Source of the DNA: ZC4RG20 sp963782445 | Lineage (GTDB): Bacteria; Pseudomonadota; Gammaproteobacteria; Steroidobacterales; Rariloculaceae | DNA length: 64,000 nucleotides | Assembly: GCA_963782445.1 (NCBI GenBank) | Contig: CAWAJM010000002.1 | Coordinates: 248,001 to 312,000 of the forward strand | Reading direction: 5' to 3' | Shown here: positions 1 through 7,494 of the stretch, piece after piece | Numbering within the stretch: the stretch's first letter is position 1 | Layout: every line of letters begins with the position of its first letter | The notes under the pieces: model-generated | Database searches by the model: none | Told to the model about the DNA's origin: nothing | What the model saw: the letters and a program-made list of their open reading frames with translations, nothing else | Made by a program: the position numbers and the translations under genes

Positions 1-400
1 CGCCTACTACGTCATCTTTCCCATCATGTTCGGGTTCCTCGCGCGCGTGACGCCGGCGCAAGTGCAGCTCGCGCCGGACATCGGCGAGTACCTCGATTTC
101 GTGCTCACGCTGTTCTTCGCGTTCGGCGTGGCTTTCGAGGTGCCGGTCGGGACGGTCATCCTGATATGGAGCGGGCTCGTCTCGATCGACAAGCTCAAGA
201 GCCTTCGGCCCTACGTGTTCCTCGGCTGTTTTGTCGTCGGCATGTTCCTGACGCCGCCGGACATGATTTCGCAGACGCTGCTCGCGCTGCCTATGTATGC
301 GCTCTACGAGGGCGGGATCATCATGTCGCGCATCCTCTTGCGCGAGAAGCTGGCCGCAGCCGCCGCGGAGAAAGCCGAAGAAGAAGAAGAGGAGACTTGA
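1..400 (+). CDS. tatC: Sec-independent translocase subunit TatC, C-terminal part
   Basis: Only the last 132 codons lie in the window; the gene enters from the left edge. TatC is the inner-membrane receptor of the twin-arginine translocase, which exports folded proteins with an RR signal peptide. Seen here are the family motif FGVAFEVPV and the late-loop signature LTPPDMISQTLLALP, with hydrophobic segments matching the last transmembrane helices. The protein ends in a run of lysine, alanine and glutamate (AEKAEEEEEET), a charged cytoplasmic tail. It is followed after 48 nt by the OPT transporter on the same strand. Identity is clear; nothing can be said about the missing start or about tatA/tatB. 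Confidence 0.95.
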   Translation, partial: AYYVIFPIMFGFLARVTPAQVQLAPDIGEYLDFVLTLFFAFGVAFEVPVGTVILIWSGLVSIDKLKSLRPYVFLGCFVVGMFLTPPDMISQTLLALPMYALYEGGIIMSRILLREKLAAAAAEKAEEEEEET

Positions 401-448
401 GCGGCGGTCCGTGCGACCATCCCGGGCTTCCGAATAACGAGGTCTCCG

Positions 449-2389
449 ATGTCGCACGAAAGCGCGACGGCCGTCCAAGCGCCGCGCCCGCTTAGCACCG
501 CCGTCTCTCCGCCGCCGCAGCTGACCGTCAAGGCGGTCGCGCTAGGGATCGTGCTCTCCATGGTCATGGCCGGCGCCAACGCCTATCTGGGGCTGTTCGC
601 GGGCCTCACGGTGTCCGCCTCAATTCCGGCGGCCGTGATCTCGATGGCGGTGCTTCGTCTCTTTAGCCAGGCCAACATCCTCGAGAACAACATAGTGCAG
701 ACGGCCGCGTCGGCCGGCGAGTCGCTGGCCGCGGGCGTGATCTTCACGCTGCCCGCGCTGATCCTGCTCGGCGTCTGGCACGTCTTCGACTACAAATGGG
801 TCGCAGGTATCGCGGGTCTCGGCGGCCTGCTCGGTGTACTGTTCACGATCCCGCTGCGGCGCTCGCTGATCGTCGACCTCGCGCTGCCCTATCCCGAGGG
901 CACGGCGACGGCCGAGGTGCTGCGCGTCGGCGAGGACCCGACACGCGGCGCGAAGCATCTGGCCTGGGCCGCGGCCTTTGGCGCGCTCACTAAACTCTTC
1001 GAGACCGGCTTCCGGCTTTGGCCCGATACGGTCCAAACCGCCGGCTTCGTCGGCGGCCGCACGATCGCTTATTTCGGCGCGAACCTCTCGCCCGCGCTGC
1101 TCGGCGTCGGTTACATCATCGGGCTCAATATCGCCGTGCTCGTGTTCGCCGGCGGCGCGCTGGCCTGGTACGTCGCCATTCCGCTCTACTCGACGTTCGC
1201 GGGCGACCCTGCCGTCGCGTCCGCCGCCGCCTCGGGCGCGTCAGCCGCCGACGTCGCCTTCTCGATCTGGTCGAGTCACATCCGCTACCTCGGCGTCGGC
1301 GCAATGCTCGTCGGCGGCCTCTGGGCGCTCATCTCGATTCGCGGCTCGCTGCTCGCGGGCCTGCGGCGCGGCCTGGCGGACAGCGCGCGGGCTCACGAGG
1401 AGAGCTACGATCACCGTGAGCACGATGCGCCCATGCGCCTCGTCCTCGCGGGCATCGCGGTGCTCGTCGTGCCGATCTTCGTGCTCTACGAATTCATCGT
1501 CCCGACGGCCGGCATCGCCGTAGCGATGACCGCCGTCATGCTCGTGGCCGGCTTCCTGTTCTCTTCGGTGGCGGGCTACATGGCCGGTCTAGTCGGTTCC
1601 TCGAACAACCCCGTCTCCGGCGTCACGATCGCGACCATTCTTCTGACCGCGCTACTACTGCTCGGCCTCATGGGGCCGGGCGCCGCAGCCGGGCCCGCGG
1701 CGGCGATCCTCGTGGGCGCAGTCGTCTGCTGCGCCGCCGCGATCGGCGGCGACAACCTGCAGGACCTCAAGGCCGGCCACCTCGTCGGCGCGACGCCCTG
1801 GCGCCAACAGGTCGTGCAGTGCGTCGGCGTCGTTTCCGCCGTGCTCGTCATGACGCCGATCCTGAATCTGCTGCTAACCGCATACGGCATAGGGGCGCCG
1901 ACGCCCGCTCACCCGCATGCACTGCTTGCGCCGCAGGCGACGCTCATGGCGGCCGTGGCCAAGGGCGTGTTCGGCGGCGGGCTGCCCTGGGCCATGGTCG
2001 GCTGGGGCGCCGGGATCGGCATCGCCGTCATTGTCTTCGACGAGTACCTCAAGGCCGCCGGGGCGCGTTGGCGCGTGCCGGTGCTGGCCGTCGCGATGGG
2101 CGTCTATCTACCGCTCGATCTGTCGATCCCGATCCTGGCCGGCGGCGTCATTGCGCGCCTTACGGCACGGGCCGCCGGCGGGCAGGGGGATGGGGCGGCC
2201 CGCGGTCTGCTGTTCGCGGCGGGCCTCATCACGGGCGAAGCGCTCGTCGGCATCTTTATGGCCGTGCCGATCGTCGTGGCTCACGACCCGAATGTGCTTG
2301 CACTCGGCGTCACGCTGCCCGCGCTCGTCGGCGCCGCCGTCGTGGCAGCGATCGGCTGGGCGTTGTACCACGTCGCCGCGCGCGGCTGA
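449..2389 (+). CDS. OPT-family oligopeptide transporter
   Basis: 646-residue polytopic inner-membrane protein of the OPT (oligopeptide transporter) superfamily. About 14 hydrophobic segments span the whole length. The N-terminal segment NAYLGLFAGLTVSASIPAAV and the central GDNLQDLKAGHLVGATP are typical of the bacterial OPT branch. Substrate cannot be read from sequence; bacterial members are linked to peptide or metal-chelate uptake. The start ATG is preceded by a GAGG ribosome site. It lies just downstream of tatC and convergent with a small DUF2905 gene. Confidence 0.9.
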   Translation: MSHESATAVQAPRPLSTAVSPPPQLTVKAVALGIVLSMVMAGANAYLGLFAGLTVSASIPAAVISMAVLRLFSQANILENNIVQTAASAGESLAAGVIFTLPALILLGVWHVFDYKWVAGIAGLGGLLGVLFTIPLRRSLIVDLALPYPEGTATAEVLRVGEDPTRGAKHLAWAAAFGALTKLFETGFRLWPDTVQTAGFVGGRTIAYFGANLSPALLGVGYIIGLNIAVLVFAGGALAWYVAIPLYSTFAGDPAVASAAASGASAADVAFSIWSSHIRYLGVGAMLVGGLWALISIRGSLLAGLRRGLADSARAHEESYDHREHDAPMRLVLAGIAVLVVPIFVLYEFIVPTAGIAVAMTAVMLVAGFLFSSVAGYMAGLVGSSNNPVSGVTIATILLTALLLLGLMGPGAAAGPAAAILVGAVVCCAAAIGGDNLQDLKAGHLVGATPWRQQVVQCVGVVSAVLVMTPILNLLLTAYGIGAPTPAHPHALLAPQATLMAAVAKGVFGGGLPWAMVGWGAGIGIAVIVFDEYLKAAGARWRVPVLAVAMGVYLPLDLSIPILAGGVIARLTARAAGGQGDGAARGLLFAAGLITGEALVGIFMAVPIVVAHDPNVLALGVTLPALVGAAVVAAIGWALYHVAARG

Positions 2390-2410
2390 GCGCTTCGCGC
2401 CTGGCCGGGC

Positions 2411-2623
2411 TCAGCGCCGGAAAAATAGGTTCAGGATCAGTGTGAGCACGAGGCTCACGACGATCATCGAGGTCAGCGGAAAGAAGAAGTGCGTGTTGCC
2501 GCGCTCGATATGGATGTCGCCCGGCAGACGGCCGAACCATTTGAAGGCCCCGGGCACGAAATACAACACGAGGCCGACGGCGAGTATCGTTAACCCGAGC
2601 CCGATGAGTATCTTGGCCAGCAT
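2411..2623 (-). CDS. DUF2905 family small membrane protein
   Basis: 70-residue protein with two hydrophobic segments (about residues 3-24 and 48-67) joined by a conserved polar hairpin, FKWFGRLPGDIHIERGN followed by FFFPLTSMI. This hairpin is the hallmark of DUF2905, a widespread family of unknown function. The start ATG is 18 nt from the divergent aminotransferase start, so the two genes share a very short promoter region. It converges on the OPT transporter gene, with only about 20 nt between the stops. Confidence 0.88.
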   Translation of the reverse strand: MLAKILIGLGLTILAVGLVLYFVPGAFKWFGRLPGDIHIERGNTHFFFPLTSMIVVSLVLTLILNLFFRR

Positions 2624-2641
2624 TGCCGCAAACCGTAGACC

Positions 2642-3793
2642 ATGAATCTTCTGGAAAGCAAACTCCCGAAAGTCGGCACGACGATTTTCACCGTGATGTC
2701 CCGGCTCGCCGAGCAGTACGAGGCGATCAATCTGTCCCAGGGCTTCCCGGATTTCCAGCCGCCCGCGCGGCTCGTCGAGCACGTCGCGCGCCACCTCGCG
2801 GCGGGCCGCAACCAGTATGCGCCGATGCCGGGCGTGGCGGCTCTGCGCGAGGCCATCGCCGAGAAGCTTCGGCGCCTCTACGATGCGCACGTCGATGCCG
2901 AGGCCGAGATCACCGTCACGACGGGCGCCACGGAGGCCCTGTTCGCGGCCATCCACGCCGTCGTCCGGCCGGGCGACGAGGTCGTGGTATTCGATCCGGC
3001 CTACGATTCCTACGAACCCGCGGTCACGCTGGCGGGCGGCAAGACGGTCCACGTCCCTCTGAGCGGCCCTGAGTTCGCCGTCGACTGGAGCCGCCTCGAG
3101 GATGCGCTCAACGACCGCACGCGCCTCGTGATCGTCAATTCCCCACACAACCCGAGCGGAGCCGTGCTCGCGCGGGGCGATCTCGACCGCTTGGCCGCGC
3201 TGCTGCGGCCTTACGGCTGCTTCGTGCTCAGCGACGAAGTATACGAGCACATCGTCTTCGACGGCGCACCGCACGCCACCGTCCTCGCCCATGCCGAGCT
3301 GGCCGAGCGCAGCTTCGCGGTGTTCTCGTTCGGCAAGACGTACCATGCGACGGGCTGGAAGACGGGCTACGTCGTCGCGCCGAGTGCGCTGACGGCCGAG
3401 CTCAGGCGCGTGCATCAATACGTCGCCTTTGCCGCGGTCACGCCGCTGCAGCACGCGCTGGCCGACTTCATGGCCGAGCACCCCGAGCACTACCTCGGCC
3501 TGCCGGCTTTCTACGGCGCCAAGCGCGACCTTTTCGCCGAATTGCTCGGCGCGAGCCGCTTCGAGCTCAGGCCCTCTCGCGGCACATACTTTCAGCTGGC
3601 CGACTACCGTCGTATATCGGATCTGCCGGATACGGAATTCGCGCGCCGGCTCACGATCGAGCACGGCGTGGCCGTGATTCCAATCTCCGTGTTCTACGCC
3701 GAGCCCCCGGCCGAGGCGCGGCTCGTGCGTTTGTGTTTCGCCAAGGAGGACGCGACGCTGCGTGCGGCGGCGGCGCGGCTCGTCGATGTCTGA
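2642..3793 (+). CDS. ybdL: Methionine aminotransferase (PLP-dependent class I/II)
   Basis: 383 residues, fold-type I aminotransferase. Most similar in my reading to YbdL, which transfers the amino group from methionine to 2-oxoacids (known for the E. coli enzyme; inferred here). Visible motifs: NLSQGFPDFQ near the N-terminus, NQYAPMPG, the substrate/PLP segment NSPHNPSG, the DEVYEHI loop, and the Schiff-base lysine in SFGKTYHATGWKTGY. Cytosolic. The 3' end overlaps the metal exporter gene by 8 nt, so the two are probably co-transcribed. Confidence 0.85.
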   Translation: MNLLESKLPKVGTTIFTVMSRLAEQYEAINLSQGFPDFQPPARLVEHVARHLAAGRNQYAPMPGVAALREAIAEKLRRLYDAHVDAEAEITVTTGATEALFAAIHAVVRPGDEVVVFDPAYDSYEPAVTLAGGKTVHVPLSGPEFAVDWSRLEDALNDRTRLVIVNSPHNPSGAVLARGDLDRLAALLRPYGCFVLSDEVYEHIVFDGAPHATVLAHAELAERSFAVFSFGKTYHATGWKTGYVVAPSALTAELRRVHQYVAFAAVTPLQHALADFMAEHPEHYLGLPAFYGAKRDLFAELLGASRFELRPSRGTYFQLADYRRISDLPDTEFARRLTIEHGVAVIPISVFYAEPPAEARLVRLCFAKEDATLRAAAARLVDV

Positions 3794-4739
3794 GGAGACC
3801 CCGACGGTGGCGGCCAAAGCGTCGAACGCGCCGGTAGCGGGGCGCCTGCAGCCGCATCAGATCCGCCTCATGCAGGCCGCCGGCGCGGCCTCCGTCGGCG
3901 TCGCGCTGATCCTGAGCGCGCTCAAGCTCTGGGCTTGGCGGCGCACGGGGTCGGTCGCGCTCCTCGGCTCCCTCGCCGATTCGTTCCTCGATCTCATGGC
4001 GTCCCTGATTACGCTGTTCGCCGTTCGCGTCGCCGTCACGCCCGCCGATCAGGAGCACCGTTTCGGGCACGGTAAATCGGAAGGGATAGCCAGCCTGCTG
4101 CAAGCCTCCGTGATCACGGTCTCGGCGCTGTCGGTCGCGGTCCGCGCCGTCCAGCGGCTCATCGACCCGCAGCCCGTGGCGGCCGTCGGCGTCGGCGTCG
4201 TGGTCATGGCCGCCTCGATCGCACTGACGATCGGGCTCGTCGCATTCCAGCGCCACGTCGTCGCGCGGACCGGCTCGCTCGCCATCGTGGCCGACTCGAT
4301 GCATTACCGGGCCGACGTGCTCACGAACGCCGCCGTGCTGCTCGCGCTTTACTTGAGCACCGCCTTTCAGTGGTACATCGCCGATCCGCTGCTCGGGCTG
4401 CTCGTCGTCGCCGTGATCCTCGCGAGCGTCGGTGCCATCGCGAAGGAGGCCGTCGATGTGCTGCTCGACCGGGAGCTGCCGTCGCGCTCGCGCAAGAAGA
4501 TCGAGCGCATCGCGTTCTCGCACCCCGAAGTGCGCGGCGTGCACGACATCCGGACACGCTCGGCCGGCGCGACTCAGTTCATCCAGCTGCACCTCGAGCT
4601 CGATCCGGAAATGACGCTGCTCGTGGCCCACACCATCTCGGACCAGGTCGAGGCCGAGGTGCAGAAGGCGTTTCCCCTTGCCGAGGTTTTCATCCACGCC
4701 GATCCATACGGCATCGCCGAGTCGAAGGACCCGTTCTGA
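3786..4739 (+). CDS. fieF: Cation diffusion facilitator (FieF-like metal exporter)
   Basis: 317-residue CDF-family inner-membrane antiporter exporting divalent metals (Zn/Fe/Cd in FieF relatives). The two transport-site motifs are present: DSFLD in the second helix and HYRAD in the fifth, matching the DxxxD and HxxxD pairs of FieF. The C-terminal cytoplasmic domain (SHPEVRGVHDIRTR, then the VFIHADP end) is intact. The ATG chosen overlaps the end of the aminotransferase gene. Metal specificity is inferred only from the DxxxD/HxxxD pattern. Confidence 0.9.
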   Translation: MSEETPTVAAKASNAPVAGRLQPHQIRLMQAAGAASVGVALILSALKLWAWRRTGSVALLGSLADSFLDLMASLITLFAVRVAVTPADQEHRFGHGKSEGIASLLQASVITVSALSVAVRAVQRLIDPQPVAAVGVGVVVMAASIALTIGLVAFQRHVVARTGSLAIVADSMHYRADVLTNAAVLLALYLSTAFQWYIADPLLGLLVVAVILASVGAIAKEAVDVLLDRELPSRSRKKIERIAFSHPEVRGVHDIRTRSAGATQFIQLHLELDPEMTLLVAHTISDQVEAEVQKAFPLAEVFIHADPYGIAESKDPF

Positions 4740-4765
4740 GCGGGTGGCGGCGGGGGTATGAGCGC

Positions 4766-4781
4766 GGGCGCGTATGCGCCC
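4766..4781. terminator. Hairpin between convergent fieF-like gene and dsbA
   Basis: Arms GGGCGC and GCGCCC with a GTAT loop lie in the 55-nt gap between two convergent stop codons. GC-rich flanks could lengthen the stem. No T-run is present, so its activity as an intrinsic terminator is uncertain. Confidence 0.4.
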
Positions 4782-4794
4782 CCGCGAGCGCTTA

Positions 4795-5580
4795 CTACTG
4801 CTGGGCCGCCTTCTCGGAGGCGACGAGTTCGTCGACGAGGGCCAGCATGTCGTCGTAGCTGCCGACCATGTTGCCGTTCGTCATGTACTTGCCGTTGACC
4901 ACCATCGAAGGCACGGCCTCGATGCGATAGCGGCGATTGAGCTCGTCGGCCCGCTGCATCTTCTCCTGAACCGCGTAGGACTCGAAGGTCTTCTTGAACG
5001 TGGCCGCATCGACGCCGAAGCGGCCGAAGAAGGCGGCCAGCTTGTCCTCGGTATCGAGCTCGTTGTGTGCGACGTGGATCTCGTTGAAGAACGCCGCGTG
5101 CATCGCGTCACCCTTGCCGAGAATCTGGGCCGTGTAGAACGCTCGGGCATGGAGGCGGAGCAACGGATTCCAGACGGCGGGGATGCGGATGAAGTGCACG
5201 TAGCTCGGCTTCTTTGCGAGCCAGCGCTTGAGGTTGTCCTCGAAGTGATAGCAGTGAGGGCAGCCGTACCAGAAGACCTCGGCGACCTCGACCTCGGTCG
5301 GGCTCGAGCTCGTGGGCTGAGTGGGCGAGAGCCGGATGTAGTTCGTGCCGAGCTTGAAGTGCTCGGAGGTCGGCCCTGCCGCGTCGGCGCCGGTTACCGC
5401 GGCTGCGGTCTCGGGTCCGTTGTCGTCGCCGCCTTGTCCGCCGGCCGCCGAATCGCCGGCAGGCGCCGATGCGGCCGTCTGCGAGGAGGCGGCCGCCTGC
5501 GAGCCGCCGCCGCAGCCCGCGAGGGCCATGGCCGCGAGCAGCGCGGCCGCAGCCAGGGCAAAGCGGCGGGTGCGGCTCAT
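4795..5580 (-). CDS. dsbA: Thiol:disulfide interchange protein DsbA, lipoprotein form
   Basis: 261 residues. DsbA oxidises cysteine pairs in secreted proteins. The active-site motif CPHC is in FWYGCPHCYHFE and the cis-proline loop is AVPSMVVNG, so the thioredoxin fold appears functional. Unusually, the N-terminus is a lipoprotein signal (LAAMALAGC) followed by a low-complexity Gly/Ala/Ser linker of about 60 residues, so the enzyme is probably membrane-tethered. It starts 8 nt after the cytochrome c4 stop and is likely co-transcribed with it. Pseudomonas has the same dsbA-cc4-engB-polA neighbourhood (from memory). Confidence 0.92.
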   Translation of the reverse strand: MSRTRRFALAAAALLAAMALAGCGGGSQAAASSQTAASAPAGDSAAGGQGGDDNGPETAAAVTGADAAGPTSEHFKLGTNYIRLSPTQPTSSSPTEVEVAEVFWYGCPHCYHFEDNLKRWLAKKPSYVHFIRIPAVWNPLLRLHARAFYTAQILGKGDAMHAAFFNEIHVAHNELDTEDKLAAFFGRFGVDAATFKKTFESYAVQEKMQRADELNRRYRIEAVPSMVVNGKYMTNGNMVGSYDDMLALVDELVASEKAAQQ

Positions 5581-5587
5581 GGGTGCT

Positions 5588-6250
5588 TCAAAGGTGGCCC
5601 TGCTCGAGGCCTTGCACGTAGCTCGTCACGGCCCGCATCTCGTCCTCGTGCATGAGGCCTGCGATGTCGCGCATCATCTGATTGCGGTCCGACTTCCGAC
5701 TGCCGTCGGCGAACGACTTGAGAGCGGCCATGAGGTACTCCTGGTTCTGGCCCGCGATGCGCGGGAACCCGGCCAGGTAGTTGCCGTGTCCCGTCGGCCC
5801 GTGACAGCCCTCGCAGGCCGGCACGCCACGGTCCGGTATGCCGCCGCGGTAGATCGACTGACCTGCGTCCACGAGCTTAGGATCGGCGCCCTTGGGCGTG
5901 AGCTGCTGCTTCGAGAAGTAGGCCGCGAGGTCCATCATGTCCTGGTTGGACAGCGTCGCCGCCATGCCGACCATGGTCGGGTTCTGGCGCTCGCCGTTCT
6001 TGAAGGCCATGAGCTGATGGACGATATAGGACGGGTGCTGGCCCGCCAGGCTCGGGTAGTTGGGCGCCACGCTGTTGCCGGTCTGGCCGTGGCACGCCGC
6101 GCAGGTGGCGGCCTTGGTTTTGCCCGCGTCCGCCGACCCCTGGTCCGCGGCCGAGGCGCTGCCGGCCGCGAAGGCGGCCGCTGCGAGCCAAAGCGGCGCG
6201 AGCGCCAGGGTGCGCCGCAGGCGGGCGCTGAGCTGTCCTTTGGATATCAT
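5588..6250 (-). CDS. Cytochrome c4 (dihaem periplasmic cytochrome)
   Basis: 220 residues from the ATG at 6250; a GTG three codons upstream is an alternative. A signal peptide (RRTLALAPLWLAAAAFAAGSASA) precedes two haem-binding motifs, CAACH and CEGCH, each in its own c-type domain with downstream Met ligand candidates. The length and two-domain arrangement fit cytochrome c4, an electron donor to terminal oxidases. It heads the pair with dsbA and is divergent from engB. Confidence 0.92.
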   Translation of the reverse strand: MISKGQLSARLRRTLALAPLWLAAAAFAAGSASAADQGSADAGKTKAATCAACHGQTGNSVAPNYPSLAGQHPSYIVHQLMAFKNGERQNPTMVGMAATLSNQDMMDLAAYFSKQQLTPKGADPKLVDAGQSIYRGGIPDRGVPACEGCHGPTGHGNYLAGFPRIAGQNQEYLMAALKSFADGSRKSDRNQMMRDIAGLMHEDEMRAVTSYVQGLEQGHL

Positions 6251-6349
6251 CTCGTGCACGCTGTGGAATCCCGGTTTCTTTCCGTCGAAAACGGGCGCCG
6301 ATTGTACACCAATACGGCGGCGCCCGGAGCGAATGGTCGACTAACGACG

Positions 6350-6931
6350 ATGTGGATGGCTACGTTCATCAAAAGCGCCTCCGATCCGCGCGGCTTCCCG
6401 CCCGACGATGCGCCCGAAGTGGCCTTCGTCGGCCGCTCGAATTCGGGCAAATCGAGCGCCGTCAACGCCGTGACGGGCATGCGCAAGCTCGCGCGCGTCA
6501 GCAAGACGCCGGGGCGGACGCAACTCATCAACTTCTTCGACTTGGGCGCGGGGCGGCGGCTCGTGGACCTGCCCGGCTACGGGTTCGCGCGCGTCGCGCC
6601 CGACGTTCGCCAGCGCTGGCAGGGGCTGCTCGAATCCTATTTTACGGGCCGGAGCGGGCTTCGGGGCGTCGTTATTACGGTCGACCTGCGTCGAGGCCTC
6701 AAGGAGCTGGACCTCGCCATGCTCGAATGGGCCAAGAGCCTCGGGCTGCCCGTGCTGTTGCTCCTGACCAAGGCGGACAAGCTGGGCCGGGGTGCGGCGG
6801 CCGCGCAGCGCCGGTCCGTCGAGGCGGCCGCCGGCGGCGGCGTCGAGCTCGTGGTCTTCTCGGCACTGACGGGCCAGGGCGTCGAAGAGGCGCGGCGCGC
6901 GCTCGAACGCTGGTTTGCGGAATCGGGGTAA
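6350..6931 (+). CDS. engB: Ribosome biogenesis GTPase EngB/YihA
   Basis: 193-residue small GTPase needed for 50S subunit assembly. GTPase motifs are in order: G1 GRSNSGKSS, G2 TPGRTQ, G3 DLPGYGFA, G4 TKAD and G5 SAL. The start ATG begins MWMATFIKSASD, matching the short N-terminal strand of the family; a second ATG two codons later is possible. The gene is divergent from cytochrome c4. Its stop overlaps the tail of the predicted minus-strand small RNA. Confidence 0.93.
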   Translation: MWMATFIKSASDPRGFPPDDAPEVAFVGRSNSGKSSAVNAVTGMRKLARVSKTPGRTQLINFFDLGAGRRLVDLPGYGFARVAPDVRQRWQGLLESYFTGRSGLRGVVITVDLRRGLKELDLAMLEWAKSLGLPVLLLLTKADKLGRGAAAAQRRSVEAAAGGGVELVVFSALTGQGVEEARRALERWFAESG

Positions 6932-7046
6932 AGAAAGCCCCGGGCATGGGATTCAGGGGACATGCCCGGGGCTCGAACGTTCCAGTTGGGGAGACTGGAA
7001 CAACCCCGCTTAGGGAGGATAGCGGGGACGCCGTTGGCGGCGTCAT
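6929..7046 (-). ncRNA. Putative small RNA in the engB-polA interval (Spot 42/ErsA position; sX13-like)
   Basis: Four hairpins follow one another: 7028-7033/7038-7043, 7004-7010/7021-7027, 6979-6986/6994-7001 and 6936-6948/6961-6973. The last has a 13-bp perfect stem and on the minus strand runs into TTTCTTT, a good intrinsic terminator. Read on the minus strand the loops are C-rich (ATCCTCCCTA, CTCCCCA, TCCCCTGAATCC), suited to pairing with G-rich ribosome sites. A possible -10 (ACTAAT preceded by TGTG) at about 7048-7053 would start a transcript of roughly 115 nt. Spot 42 (E. coli) and ErsA (Pseudomonas) sit between polA and engB; C-rich loops recall sX13 of Xanthomonas (from memory). Expression is inferred, not seen. 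Confidence 0.65.
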
Positions 7047-7494
7047 GGGATTAGTCACACCGGGCCGCCAAAAGTTCCAGCCCCAGGTCGGGCCGCGGTG
7101 GCCAAAGTTTCCTGAAGCGCCGGCCGCCTTCGTCCGGCCTCGGTTCGGGCTCAATCCGGCCTTAGTCCGCACGATTCGTGAACGGGTTCCCGCGCTCTCG
7201 GCGGCCGGAGAGGCGCGCAGACGGGCGCTTAGGGGACGGCGTGAATCCGTCTACTGAGCCTCCGCGGCGCCCGCTCTTACGCGCACGGCCCCGAAAGCGC
7301 GCGGCTGCGCGAGTCTCCTCTGCGACGGCGGCGGCCGTTCATGAATCCTGCTGCCCCGGCGCGAGGTGCCGCGAAGCGCGGCGGTCCGCCGGTTCTGCGG
7401 CTGGCTGGACCCGCGAAGGGGGCGTCCGGAGCCGAAAACGCATGCGGCGGAGGCTCCGGTGCCGCCCACCCCGAGAGCGGATCGCCCGAGCCCG
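7047..7494. other. Gene-free stretch between the small RNA and the polA stop
   Basis: About 450 nt with no convincing coding region on either strand. It holds the presumed small-RNA promoter at its left end (about 7048-7080) and one inverted repeat, CCGGAGCC/GGCTCCGG at 7426-7433 and 7452-7459, about 40 nt downstream of the polA stop. That repeat could help end polA transcription but has no T-run. Confidence 0.5.

Noticed and set aside
6929..7046. Plus-strand CsrB/RsmZ-type RNA (loops contain GGA)
   Set aside because: Plus-strand loops do carry GGA, but the T-rich terminator tail and the likely promoter both point to the minus strand.
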